Shown here piece after piece: positions 23,733 to 35,858 of a stretch of 64,000 bases of DNA (positions are counted from its first letter, which is position 1; every line of letters starts with the position of its first letter). The notes beneath the pieces were generated by a model. It did not search any database, had not been told where the DNA came from, and saw only the letters and a program-made list of their open reading frames with translations. This stretch comes from Reticulitermes speratus (Eukaryota; Arthropoda; Insecta; Blattodea; Rhinotermitidae): assembly GCA_021186555.1 (NCBI GenBank), contig JAJKFL010000005.1, positions 9,761,178 through 9,825,177 on the forward strand, in the 5' to 3' direction. The position numbers and the translations under genes are program-made.

Positions 23733-23775
23733 ATGGAGTGGAGTTGCATCGTCCTGTTGTTGCTGGTCACCGGAA
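23733..23775 (+). CDS. putative first exon with signal peptide
   Basis: ATG at 23733 opens 14 codons, MEWSCIVLLLLVTG, a compact hydrophobic core of a secretion signal, followed by a strong donor (A|GTGAGT at 23776). The exon ends in phase 1. It lies 0.85 kb after an i-type lysozyme end on the same strand, so a second gene of a lysozyme cluster is one possibility. No downstream exon was recognised, and a short hydrophobic frame can occur by chance. Confidence 0.35.
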
Positions 23776-23779
23776 GTGA

Positions 23780-26700
23780 GTTTAACTTGTGGCGTGAAAG
23801 CCAACAGCAAGGTTTCACTCAGTAAGCAATTGTAACGTAAAGACAGACGAAAGTAGGTTGTGTGAGTGGAATGTTATTAACCCTTAGCACTCGAAAAACT
23901 TCAATTCCAACAGCTGGGTTTAAAGTTTCAAGAAAATCTCTAATCTTCGAATTTCAAAAGCAGTCATTATATGGCAGGAGCTTAGGAAGAACCAACATAA
24001 AACACTGCAAAATAAAGTGTTGATTTGAGCTCGACTTTGCAACTGATAAAACGGGAAGCGCTGTCCAGTTTATCTCGACATTGGACCAATCAGGTTTAAT
24101 ATTCAGTACACGTTGAATTAAGACATAATATGGTCTTTATATTCTGTATTTTATACACGTGCTGTGAATATGTTGGAAATATATTCATCGGGAGTGTTGG
24201 TAGTCGCCTACCAAACTACATGTTATCAGAAACTAGAGACCACAATTTGGAATTCTGCGCCGTGAAATCTCAAATCTCATAATTATATATTTCTTATCAC
24301 GTCACAGTAAATGTGTACAACCTATAAAGTGTTACATGAACACCACAAGTTTGTGATTACTTCATAATACATATATAGCTGCTGTTGATTTAGTAACAGT
24401 TTCAGTCGACATACGTGCACAAATTATCTATTGCTGTCTACACACTAAATCAGTAGAAGAAACATTTTAAGAATTCGAGATCAGTAACTTCCGTAACCTA
24501 AACTTTTCATACCAGTTGTGCCATGATTCTACCCACCGGTAATTTTTTCATTAACAGTACCGTCCGTAATCGGCTGCCACAGTTTCTTTTATTAGGACGA
24601 GAGTTAGATCGCGTTGAGATGACATTGGGACCAAGTTGGCAGGAGGTTTAAGGAATGCATTTTATATGTTACAGCCCGAGAGTCGTGGCTGAAGTCAAGC
24701 GCCTAGAAGTATCGGACCTTCAGAAATGTAAAGTGTATTTACGTAATTCTAACGTTTGAAAGTCCCTACATGTCCAGATAATGAGGGTAAAACTGAGCCA
24801 TGCTTGTGATTTATGGCTCAGGAAAATTACGTAAAAGTACGTAATACGTAAGTTGTGCCGGTACAAAGGTTCAGCACTCCACGGAGATTCGGCAAACTGT
24901 ACCTTACACCCCGTATAATCGTAGTTGGACTGTCCCTTTAGCTCCTTTCCTCCCCTACCCTTTCACCTTTTGGGATACGACCAGAGTTTACCTGGTTAGT
25001 GGTCGGTAGTTGCTTTATCACTCTGCATCCGGGCTCGGAGCTACGAGCAACTAATTCCGGTCTCGGCCTTTACATCAAAATTCTGTTTCGGCAAGGATGG
25101 CAGCAGTCCTTGGTGTTGCTACGTCTAGAGGAGTTTGTAAAGACAGGCATCACCAAGTCTTGGTATGGTAAAGCTTTTCTGGAACCAGTCGTCTGTTTTG
25201 GTTATACTATTTCTTAATTTGTGTTGCACTCTGCAAAGACTGTAAGTACGCATCTGAAGTGTTTTATTTGTTATTTATTTTATTTGTTATAAATAAATCC
25301 TTAATGTTGATTTGGTGCATTGATATATATGTGGGGTGATCCACCCCAAACAAAACGATCCACGGTAATAAAACCTCTGAAAGCACGTCTTTCCAGACGT
25401 CGTAACAATTCGTCGGTGGGTCAAAATGTGGTAGCAGTTTAGCGTGGTTGTGTTTAGGTTTATCATGCACGTTAGTCAGAGTTAGCAGATTGCGTAACCT
25501 TGTTTAAGTATTGTTATGCACGGAGCAAAGTAGTAGCATTTTATATGAGATTGTTTGACTGTTGTCGGGAAGGATTTCTAACGGAGTAGGCTCATTATTA
25601 TGTAGCTGGCTGCTATAAAATTGACTGCTTGGATACCCACGTCCAACTTGGGAGCATTGCGAACGCAACAAGCGAACCAGAGACGGTGGCAGTCGTCACC
25701 CACTGTAGGGTAAAGTGGGGAGGGGCTGTTAAAAACATCTCGTTGTGGTGAGTCAATAACGGATGAAGAAAGAAATATCAGTCACAAAAATATCTTCGGA
25801 CAATAATTTTGTTATGAATATCCTATTTTAATATATTATTGCAAATATAATTTTAACACATTATTCTAGTATATAATTGAATATTAATTTAGCACATTTT
25901 CGGTTAAGAACAAAAATAAAACTCATTTAAAATGTAAGATTTAGATCTCAGTAATTTTATTTAATAATATTTTGTATACACGTGTTTTTTCTCATACATA
26001 TAGCCTGTGCCTGATACTGGTTTCTAAATAAGCCGTAACATGTAGCTTCTTCGACAATAAAAATATTGTCCAAATAGAATTCTGATTGACGGTCCTTTAT
26101 TCATCTGTGTCAGAGTCATACTGCACAGACGTCCCCTTATCATTGACACCTTGCAACAGAAGGGAAGGAACCACTTGTAAGACTTAGGCGTAGATGGGAA
26201 AGAAGTAAGAAATTTGGTCTTAAAGCAATTTGGTGGTGTAGAGTGGATTCATTTGGCTGAGGAAACAGAGCAGGTGCTGGCTTTTGTGAATATGACAATG
26301 AACAGAGTGGCATTCTAAGTTCTTACAGTGGTTGCTACTAAGAGTACTGTCTCCTAGGAAAAACAGCCTGCCAGATCTGTAGAGACAGCAGCTTCCGACG
26401 AAACGTCGGTAAATACGGCTACGGCTTCACATTCCAGACGGTAGAAATATTTGTAGCAATAAAATTTTATTTCCGTAAAATACGTGTAACTTCTTGTCTA
26501 GCTGAGCAACTAATGGCGTCTCAAAAACAAATGTATTTCATGTAGTTCATGTAGTTACGAGGAAATCTATGCTATGCTGTGTTCCGTAGCTTGGTTCTGT
26601 GATGTGCTTCGCGCTGCAGGAAGTTTCCCTTCCGTCACTAGGTACCCATCCTGCTGATAACGAAAGATGCATTGAAATTTACGTTTATAAATGAGGCTTA

Positions 26701-27828
26701 ACGAACACCACACTGTGAGTACACGTGTGCATGTACGTACGGGTGTGCGCGTGCACGTGTCACTTTGAACTTGTAAAGGAACTAAACTAATTTTACGAAA
26801 TTTGATATTATGTTTATGCGAGTGGAATTTATCGTAACTTTGTACTTCTTAATTTCCCACAATTAATCACAAGAACGCGGTGGATACACCGTCTTGCGAG
26901 GTGGGCTGCAACCTAGCATTACATAGTTTAGGATCCGGGATTTGACATATCATGGGACCAACACTTATGTGCCTTCATCGAAGGTCATCACCAAGTCTCT
27001 CAGCCAGTCCCGCACAAGGTCTTCTGTCTCTTAGTTCCTCCTCAGACTCTGAAGGTCAAAAAATGGTCATGTAACTCAGAAACTGTGAATCGTGTGTTTT
27101 CTCAAAGTTTCGCAAAGACAGGCGCCCACTTTATTCATCGTCATCCATATTAGTCCTATTTTCTTTGAAAACTGACAACATTTCCTCACATTCCCTTCGT
27201 CCATTGCACCATCAACACAGGATTAAAAAATCTGTCTGTGAATTTCCGCCAGACGAATATTTTTAGCATTTAAAAAACGTATCATCGACCGCACTTCACA
27301 GGTTGCGGTATTTTCGATTATGGTCTTCGTCTTTAGCGACTACAACGAATGGAGAAAAAATTATGACACCGCTCTACGCAATACGCAATACATGCAGAAG
27401 ACGACTGTTCTTCACAGGAAGTGTGCGCGTCACCTACGCTCCACTGCGCACGGTCGGTTTTTACTTTCTTAACGCGCATGGTAATAGGAAAAATGAACTA
27501 AAAAAGAAGGGAACAAGGAAAAGTAAAACAAATAATATTTATGTAAAGTTTTATAAGAACGAGAAATATTTTTAAGCGAACAGTTTTTAAACAGTTTTAT
27601 GGGGTATTTTTTTTAGATAATAAAAACTTTCAACATTCAGCAAGAAAAGTAATTAACCTCTAAGAAACTACTGAGAAACACGAAAACTACAAACCTTTGT
27701 ACTGTAAGGCTATTAGTGATTATATATAATTTAGTACAATTTAACAGTGTAAATTAAAAACTTTTATTCGCTATCTGACACGGGAAAAAGGAAATGAAAA
27801 ATTACAGTCTTTACGTGAAATCCTCTTT

Positions 27829-27864
<36 letters not shown>

Positions 27865-28550
27865 GGACAAAATTTACTGAACTTTTCGATAATGTTATTT
27901 TATTTGGTAATAATATATTTTGTTTGACAGAGACATGGCTTAACGACCAGTGTTATGATCAAAATTTATTTCCCGATGGATTCGTTGTTTTCCGTTCTGA
28001 TAGTGTTACCGTCTTTCTCCTCAATTTTGCCCGATGCTTTTTAAAGCTCACAGAGAAAGAACTAGCTAGCGTTTCACATGCTCTATCTCATGGAATATTT
28101 TACGTGTAGGCTGTCTCAGTCGGACTTACGTCTAGTCAGTTTTAGTAAGAACAAGTTTAATATTTGGTATTACTTTATTCACTGTTTCTACACACTTATA
28201 ACCTGGTAGACAGCAATCTCTCAACACACCGCAGATACCTGCGTCTCTGCGGGCACCCAAAACAAATCTCACCGAACATTATTGGATCAGTTCGTTTCCC
28301 CCTCCCCAACTCCTCTATATGAAAGAAGTAAGGATGGTAAAGGGGTGGAATGGAGTATGAAGAAGAAGAGACCAGGTGTCCCGCGCCAGTTTAGTGATAT
28401 ATATTGACACAGGCAGACCAGTTGTAGTGAGTTTAGATGTTTGTATTGTTGTAATAAAGAATAAAGTTTAACCCATTGGAAAAAGCATTCACGTTGTTGA
28501 GTGTATACCAAAATCAGTAACGAACGGTTACGTACTCTCTCCACAACTCA
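23780..28550. other. mostly gene-free stretch with RT remnant
   Basis: No confident exons. Around 26155-26345 (plus) a broken translation with GGVEWIHLAEE and AFVNMTMN resembles the extreme C-terminus of insect LINE RT proteins, so it is probably a relic. An (ATT)n microsatellite lies at 27829-27864. The rest is AT-rich and featureless to me. Confidence 0.4.
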
Positions 28551-28621
28551 CATCCAACTCGCCCTTTTAACCTACACTCAAGCTGGACAATTCCCAGCGG
28601 TAACAACAGCGGTTATTTGCC

Positions 28622-28987
28622 ATGTGTGGTATGAAAAGTGAACAAGCAAGTGCAACCCTTGAGGATCACATTGCCACAGAACTTGATAATATAGCAATAG
28701 AAATGTCATTACTGGGTGAAGCAGCAGGCATAGATGTTGAATTGGAGCCAGAGGGGAATCATGTTATTCCGTGTCATGATGCTGGACGTGATTGGGAACA
28801 GCAGCTGCTGGGGGCTGCATGGGGTGATGAGCTCACTGCAGGTGAGGAAGCAGACAGGACAGAGGAGCCATCAGTAATGCCTCTACCCCTCAGCCAGGCT
28901 CTGAACAGCATTGCTGCTCTGAAGGCTCTTGCCAATGAGCTAGGAAGCTATGGCAAGCTGAGGACAGAGGACAGAGGAAGAATTTGA
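28622..28987 (+). CDS. 121-codon ORF of unknown function, possible transposase tail
   Basis: Complete ATG-to-TGA frame, strongly acidic (many E and D), with a leucine/alanine-rich C-terminal segment LSQALNSIAALKALANEL. The pattern (acidic linker followed by a short helical end) is reminiscent of the C-terminal tail of Tigger/CENP-B-type transposases, but no catalytic block is present upstream. It could also be an exon of a host gene. AATAAA at about 29054 follows. Function not assigned. Confidence 0.35.
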   Translation: MCGMKSEQASATLEDHIATELDNIAIEMSLLGEAAGIDVELEPEGNHVIPCHDAGRDWEQQLLGAAWGDELTAGEEADRTEEPSVMPLPLSQALNSIAALKALANELGSYGKLRTEDRGRI

Positions 28988-28999
28988 AAACATCATAGT

Positions 29000-30125
29000 G
29001 AAAGAGCGCTGCCATTACTAGAGATTACAAGTTTTTATGTATAATTTATTTGAAATAAACAGAGAAGTGTATGGTTCTTCTAGGCATAACTAAATCATTT
29101 GTAAGCCCAGTCTGCCACTCCACAGGCCCTGATCATATATGAAGAGCTTGGTGCAGAAATCAGACAGGGAAATATCTTCACTGACTTAGTATTTTTGTAG
29201 TTCCTGGGCATACACGTAGCTAGAAATAAACCAATACTTGTTGCACCTAATTTAGTTTCCACAATCATCCTTGCCTCTGTAGCTGATATCCAAGGCTCGG
29301 AGTGGGCATAGATCTAGAGTGATAACAGCTCGTCAGTGCCACGAGTTCTTGTATTTAACAAAGCTGTTTGTAGTACCTTACCCTTTAAAAAACCTGTACA
29401 CATCAAAAAGCACCCCAAAGATTTATTTTTTATACTTAGTCAACAAGGAAATTTACTGCATTTTTAAGACATGCTGAATAATTTCTGCTTTATTTTCTAC
29501 AAAAAGTCATTTATTTCATAATTTTATCATTTTTTGTTCAAATAATATGTTTTTCATTAACCATGCACTAAAATGTAAATACCACCACAGTCAGATCAAG
29601 GTTAAGGCAACTGCTGTTCCCAACCTGTAGGAATGAATTCCTAACCCGCATCATACTAAATTCCACTATGTATTGGTTAGGGTTAAGGAATGTCTGCTTA
29701 TTTCTTAGAAGTAATTTTCATGCTGACTAATATTATTGTCTGTATGAATCAGGCATAAAAGCAACAGTTGTTTATCCTGTCTTATGGAATTACTGTGATG
29801 ACTTAAGTTTTTCTGGGCAATCAGCCATGTTAATGTAGGGTTCGTATTCAACCTTTCAAAGACTCTGTCTCTATCATCTAGGGTTGACGTGGTAAGTGAC
29901 ATGGCCACTCATTTTACAGTCGTTGAACATTATTATTAGAATTGTTAAGTTCTCGTGTTTACTCACTGTCACCATTCCACTGAGTCACTTACATGTTTGA
30001 TGAGACGATACAATCACAAATTAAAAAAAAAATCCTTGTCGTTGCGAAACTATTGTTGATATGTCGAACCTTCTGTCTTCTGCATTGTTAATGGCAGATT
30101 CTATGCTACAAAGGGGATTAAACGT
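29000..30125. other. gene-free stretch
   Basis: AT-rich with no recognised feature. The 67-codon minus-strand frame at 29705 has no domain. Confidence 0.4.
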
Positions 30126-30132
30126 TTTTAGG

Positions 30133-30630
30133 TGCGTTCGCAAAATTGCGAAAAGCGACTATTAGCTTCGTCATGTCTGTCTGTTTGTCCGTCCGTCCAC
30201 ATGGAACAACTCGGCTCCCACTGGACGGATTTTCATGAAATTTCATATTTGAGGATTTTTCGAAAATCTGTTGAGAAAATTCTAGTTACATTAAAATCTG
30301 ACAAAAATAACGGGTACTTTTCATGAACACCTTTGTACATTTATGATAACACCTCGCTCAGTTTTTCTTAGGATAACACAGACAAAAGTTGTAGAGAAAA
30401 TCAAAACACACATTTTATGTTCAATATTATTTTTCCGAAAGTCGTGCCTTTTGTGATATAATGTGGAAAAATATGGTACAGCCTGACAGGCCGCATGCGC
30501 TTTGCGTGCTAGGTAACCAAGGCTACAGACACACACTCGGAATATGTAATACTTATTGCTTTTCCACGGCAAAAATGGTTACGCGAACGCGCCTCAATGT
30601 TACGTTTATGCTTACATTGCCTGCATTGTT
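30133..30630 (+). repeat. family E repeat
   Basis: Third plus-strand full copy. It starts CGCAAAATTGCGAAAAGCGA and includes CTCCCACTGGACGGATTTTC and GCTTTTCCACGGCAAAAATG near the end. Confidence 0.85.
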
Positions 30631-30675
30631 TGTGTAACTACGCTTATTATGCTCGTCAGTGATCACTGGGTAAGT

Positions 30676-30897
30676 TGACCCCAGTTGCCGCGCGGTCTAA
30701 GTTGTAGGTCTGCGGCCGTTTGCTTTGCTGGGATTGCTAGTTCGAATCCTGCCGGGGGCATGGATATCTGTCTCTTGAGAGTGTTGTGTGCTGTCACGTA
30801 GAATCCTCTGCGACGGGCTGATCACCCGCCCAGAGGAGTCCTACCGAATGTGTGGTCTGTCTGGCAGACTAGGAGCTGTCGCGCCACCATGGAATGG
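30676..30897 (+). mobile_element. tRNA-derived SINE, family A
   Basis: Head CCGCGCGGTCTAAG and B box TAGTTCGAATCCTGCCGG, body CTCTGCGACGGGCTGATCAC, end TGTCGCGCCACCATGGAA. Slightly 3'-truncated. Confidence 0.85.
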
Positions 30898-31639
30898 ATC
30901 AGTGGGTAAATGACCGATATTAGGTACACGCTGTGCTGAGCCTCTTGCTTTTTTTCTCCAAATATATTAGCATGTTCATATTGCTTACGCAGCACATACA
31001 AATATTCTTAGAGTTGTTCGTGAGTAAAGAATTGCAAAGGGATTTGTATTATTATAAAAATAATCTATGTTTCTATTGTACATTGCTTTAAAAAGTTAAG
31101 GAATAAAACAGAAAAGAAACGCAAACCAAGAAACACAGCGCTGTTGCCCTTACCTTCTTTTATAGTAGCTTGTACTTCAGTTTAATATGACGATTGCTCT
31201 CAATCAAAACGCAGAATTTGGGAGTGTTTTCTAATTGTAGGATTAAAAAACATCAGGTGAATTAGTAAAGGAAGGCACTAAGAACTGTAAGGACTTTAAT
31301 AAGAGATTACGATATGACGACGTGTCAAAGGTGTACGTTTTAAATTCAACAATTAGATTGAACGAAAGATTAAACAGCCAACCATGAATGCAATAAGGGG
31401 AAGTCGGGTAAGATTACGCACCTAATTTACGTTTTTAAAATTCTCGGAAACGATTCATAGGAAGTAGTTGGTTTAAGGAATGCAAAACGGCTGAAGCATT
31501 GCCGTACATTATTAGAACACCAACTGATATTTTACTGAATACATTTTGAGTTACAAAATAATTTTCAAGAAATGGGAAATGCGCACTCTTAGCCGACGTG
31601 TCGGGTAAGAGTGCGCAGAAGGTCGGGTAAGAGTGCGCA

Positions 31640-32665
31640 TCAGGAAAGTGACAATAATTTGCGTAGATTCTTAAGTAGAACAGTAGTCACATGCAAACTG
31701 GCCTGATTCGTAAGCTGTACAAGTTCACGCCACCATTCCTTATATCTGTGACACTGTATCCAGTCTTCCTCTGGTGGATCATGATATTCCTCTCCACATA
31801 TTCGACACATAATGTTAGACATAGAGACAACAGCTTTGTCGACCTGCTTTCGTCTTACAGCTGTCCGTTTATATTTTCCATTCTTCTCCCCATCTTCAGT
31901 AGCATTCTCTCGTAGTTTCTCATGTAAAGACTTCTTATATGGAGAACTTGTCAAGATTTCACTCTTTCTTGCTTTCCTCTTTCTTTTATTACCCACCGTT
32001 ACTCGTGGTACAGGGCGTATCATTGTTGCAGAAACGTGAAATTTTGAAAAGGACGTGTAGCTTCTTGATGCTGCTTCTTCTCTTGAAGTATCAGACGCAA
32101 GTACATCTGAAGGCGCAGCATCACTGGTTGAAGTTGACGGTGTTAGCGACGCCTCATCACGTTGTTGCATAACAGTTTCTCCAATCGTTTCCTTTGCTTC
32201 TATGTTTGGAAGAAATGAAACTTGTGCAGGGCCGAAATCTTCAGGTGAGAACACGTGGGGGTTAAAGGGATAAATTCCGCACGCCCTGAAGCTGTTCTCC
32301 GCTTTGTCAAGTGTGGCCACCCGCACGTAAGCTCTCTTAAATAAGCCAGCTACTTTTCTTTGTCTTATCGGCTGGTTTCCATGATTCACAAGAAAAACAT
32401 CACATTCTTGCGAGTAAGCTGATTTCAGGGGCCCAAAAAATCCACAGTAAAGAGGCTGGATCTTGTGTGATCCATGAGGAGGAATACTTAACAACGCTAT
32501 GTGATTGCCTCTGCAGAACGTAATGGCTCCTAGGCTGCAATGGCAAATGTGGTTATCCAAAACAATTAGCACTGGGTCAGTTTCTGTGGCCTTGACATGG
32601 TTCTGAAAATGCTGCAGCCATTGCATGAAGAGATCTGTATTAATATATCCTGTGTCAGATATCAA
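31640..32665 (-). pseudogene. Tigger transposase, C-terminal half
   Basis: A 341-codon frame covers the second part of the DDE domain: LIVLDNHICHCS carries the second Asp. The block normally QPLD-GVFGPLK reads QPLYCGFFGPLK, so the third catalytic Asp is Tyr. The stretch FRACGIYPFNPHVF is also typical of the family. The C-terminus has a Cys-rich CRICGEEYHDPPEEDW...C motif, common in insect Tigger proteins. The segment between the first Asp and this frame is missing, so the protein would not transpose. Confidence 0.85.
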
Positions 32666-32689
32666 ATGAAGAGTTCCAACTCTTAACCG

Positions 32690-32894
32690 ACACGTCGGCT
32701 AAGAGTGCGCATTTCTCATCTCTTGAAAATTATTTTGTAACTCAAAATGTATTCAGTAAAATATCAGTTGGTGTTCTAATAATGTCGGCAATGCTTCAGC
32801 CGTTTTGCATTCCTTAAACCAACTACCTCCTATGAATCTTTTCCGAGAATTTTAAAAATGTAAATTAGGTGCTTACTCTTACCCTACTTCCCCT
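32690..32894. repeat. inverted internal copy of the Tigger left terminus
   Basis: Reverse complement of 31396-31610 over about 205 bp, ending in ...ACTTCCCCT followed by TA (32895-32896). Together with the left end it makes 31396-32894 look like a 1.5-kb element with about 210-bp terminal inverted repeats and TA on both sides. Confidence 0.8.
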
Positions 32895-32896
32895 TA

Positions 32897-33619
32897 CATG
32901 CCTGAATCGATGACGCAACACACAAGAGTGACCAGTTGCCCGCGATCTGCGGACACAGTCTTGCTCACTATTCTTTTTCCTTTTCTTGCAATCACCTTGG
33001 GCAGCTTGTTAGGAACAGTGTTGATGCCACTTTCATCCATGTTGAAAATTCAAATACAGCACGTAAATTATAAAAAATCTGGTTACTTGAACTTAATTGA
33101 AGCCTATAGTTCTCCCCAGGCTGCATTTCTCGGGCAATCTAATTGATAAATTTTGTCTTCTGCAAAAGCTGATCACCCAATCCTTTCCAGCATTCTTCTT
33201 TCTTTGTTAAATCTGTGATCAATACCGTTACGGTCAGCGTACTCAAAGGCTAATTCTTTTAGCATTCTTATAGTTAGACCATAAAATCAGGCGTCTAAAT
33301 CTCTGCAATAATCAGCTAACTCTTTCTCTTCCTCATTTGAAAATGTAGTCTTGAAGCGACCTAGAGAAGTCGGTACTGTCCCTATCTTCAGCCTCTTTCT
33401 CAGGGTTGATTCAGGTACTCCCAAGTCTTCAGCGATTGACCTCTTCCTTTCTCCAGCGTGTAGACGTCGGTTAACATTATCCACGATTTCGGTCGTGAAC
33501 TTTAATGACATTTCCGTCTTCCTCTTGTACTTGCCCATTGCCTCTAACAGAGAAGAACACTGTTCAGAATGTGAAAACCGTCCTTTAAAAAATAAGAGTA
33601 AGGTGTCTTTGTAGTTCAT
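32897..33619 (-). pseudogene. Tigger transposase, N-terminal half
   Basis: From 33619 down: an N-terminal helix-turn-helix (RSIAEDLGVPESTLRKRL) of the CENP-B/pogo type, then FYGLTIRMLKELAFEYA after one stop or frame break. At 33045-32897 comes FNMDESGINTVPNKLPKVIA, which carries the first catalytic Asp. Frame breaks lie around 33290 and 33165. The sequence stops exactly at the internal inverted terminus. Confidence 0.85.
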
Positions 33620-34493
33620 GTAAATGTGGTTCGTCTAAGAGTGCACACACTCCTACCCCGCGCACTCTTAGACGACACGCCCACTTTGAAAATCTTTTCC
33701 TGTAACCACCATGTTTGTTACATTGTGTGGTTGAGTAAGTAGCCAAATAATGATTTGATTACTGGGATTTTATAAGACACAGGCTTACCTTTTGTCCGGA
33801 AGTCTTTCAGGAGAAAATTCTTACTTCGTCAAACAAAAAAGTTACAGTTTTTGTAACCAAAACTGATAAATGCCACTCACGTTGAACACAAGCGTCACAC
33901 CTCTCTGAGTCTTTTGCTCCACTGCCTGTAGTAGGTGCATTAAATGCCACCGTGTTTATTGTGCTGCTACCTACCACTAGTTTCGAGAAATTGGCACTGC
34001 GCACTCTTAGAAGCTGCGGACTCTTACCCGCCCCTCCCTTATATGAATTCCTGATTATGTTTAGTGTCGTTTACAATACATGAGATGTCAGTATGTATTC
34101 CACGTGTGTCACATTTCAGTACAAGTCCTTGTCTCTGTAGGAAGAAAGCGATGACATGTGTTTGCTAGTCCTCGATATGGAGACTACGTACTATCGCAGC
34201 CTTTGTTGTGTGACCGAAGGAAACATTTGTTGCCGTTGGGTCTGTAAGTTTCTTTAATCCCCACAGGAGAAGGCTGTCATAGATTTTAACGTGCAGATTG
34301 GATGACGTCTGAATAACTGACGAGTTTTCACAGAAACAAAAAAGCGAAAGAAGGAACACGGGTTCAAGGGAAGTTCTGTATTGATTGGCCAAGGACGGTT
34401 CCGAAACTTCACTATCATAATAAAATTGAGAAATTCGGGTTACGATGAAGTCAGAGCCGTTTACCATCAATTTTCAGCTGCGGTGATGTGGAT

Positions 34494-34550
34494 ACTCCGC
34501 GTGACGCAACACAGGAAAATCTGACTCCGCGTGACGCAACACAGGAGTGG
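34494..34550. repeat. 22-bp direct repeat
   Basis: CTCCGCGTGACGCAACACAG occurs twice in tandem (about 34494 and 34525), just upstream of the putative exon at 34642. Possible regulatory or 5' UTR repeat; no known factor site recognised. Confidence 0.6.
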
Positions 34551-34641
34551 AACACAGGAGCTTGTGGAAAAGTTGAAGGCCACGGCTCGGCGGACTTATA
34601 AGCCAGAAGCCTGGTTCGCGCGGGGCAGTGAGATCAAACGC

Positions 34642-34723
34642 ATGATGGCTGGTGGATGGACCCGTGTGTTGTTGGCCGTAGTTGCTACCGCAGTAGCGTG
34701 CGCCTTCTTCGATGTCACGGCCG
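34642..34723 (+). CDS. putative first exon with signal peptide
   Basis: Tandem ATGs at 34642 and 34645 open a frame with a basic/polar start and a hydrophobic core (VLLAVVATAVACAFF) ending VTA-G. It is followed by a consensus donor (G|GTAAGTG at 34724). It reads as a classic secretion signal with cleavage near DVTA-G. The exon ends in phase 1. The same frame is open upstream to 34531. The next plus-strand exons with phase-1 acceptors that I can identify are the HMG exons at 46114, but an undetected lysozyme-type or other gene is equally possible. Confidence 0.45.
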
Positions 34724-34951
34724 GTAAGTGAAATTCCGTTGCTTCTTTTTTCACCAACCACTACACTTATTGTTATTAGTCGTAGTAGTAGTAGCAGCAG
34801 TAACAATGTCACTATCAACTCAGTCATGTAACTACGCTTCCGACAGCTGCAGGGACTTGCACTGAAATGTCAGAGATTAAGGAAGGCGAAATGCACTTTG
34901 AACTATCGTACAGTGTAACTGAAATTAAACGAAGCCAGGAATTTTATTTTA

Positions 34952-35210
34952 TTTAATTATGGCTCGACAGCCCTATATGGACCTGGGTCTCCTCATTTCG
35001 TCGAGGTTTCACGATCACACACTTTAGACACACCACACTCGGTAGGACTCCTCTGGTCGAGGGACCAGCCCGTCGCAGAGACCTCTATCTGACAACACAC
35101 AACACTCACAAGAGACAGACATCTATGCCCCCGGTGGGAATGGAACCCACGATCCTATTAAGTGAGCGGCCAAAGAGCCACGCCTTAGACCGCACGGCCA
35201 CTGGGATCGG
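34952..35210 (-). mobile_element. tRNA-derived SINE, family A
   Basis: Minus-strand copy ending at CCACTGGGATCGGC. Body GTCGCAGAGACCTCTATCTG, B box eroded (GGAATGGAACCCACGATCC). It is followed directly by an ATACATAC microsatellite. Confidence 0.85.
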
Positions 35211-35239
35211 CAATTTTAGTTCATATCATGTAGTATATA

Positions 35240-35460
35240 GACCTACGTACATACATACATATATACACACGTACATACATACACATACGTACATATATAC
35301 ATATACACACTCGTACACATATATATACATACATAGATAGGCCCATATACATACATACATACATTCATACATACATACGTACACACATACACACGTATAT
35401 AAATAATATATGCATTCATTCGTACATACATACATACATACATACACACAAACACATTTA
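35240..35460. repeat. (CATA)n microsatellite
   Basis: About 220 bp of TACATACATA with ACACAC interruptions. The open frames on both strands are simple-sequence artefacts. Confidence 0.9.
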
Positions 35461-35858
35461 AACACATTCTATAGTCATTTCATTGCAGTGTTTTATGAAC
35501 AAACGCTTAAGCACAGCACAGCTCATAAAATGCCCTGATTAGCATCATCATTAGCATCGTCGTCGTCTTCATCATCTGAAATAGAAAAAGTAACTAGTTA
35601 AGAGTGCCATTTGCAACAGTTTGTACCCTAACTGTTAAAATATTCGGTGATTACACAGCATAAAGAGGAGTGAAACAGATGGGGTATGTGAAACGCTTAG
35701 AGGAACAAGAAATGAACACGGAATTTTAGTTGCAAATTTTCAAAGAAAGGCACCACTTGGACTATACAGCATTGAATCCAACTAATCGCGCATGTAACCG
35801 TAAATGTTTATGAAATTTATGGTTACATGTGCCATTAATTGGACTAAATACTCTATAA

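Larger units (their letters stand above)
31396..34039 (-). mobile_element. composite Tigger/pogo DNA transposon
   Basis: The left end AGGGGAAGTCGGGTAAGA and the complement of the right end AGGGAGGGGCGGGTAAGA are imperfect inverted repeats, each flanked by TA (31394-31395, 34040-34041), as expected for the Tc1/mariner-pogo superfamily. Subterminal TAAGAGTGCGCA motifs recur near both ends and inside. The minus strand holds the transposase in two halves separated by an inverted copy of the left terminus (about 32690-32894). Inactive. Confidence 0.85.

Noticed and set aside
35226..35467. Tyr/Cys/Met-rich ORFs
   Set aside because: Simple-sequence translation of the CATA microsatellite.
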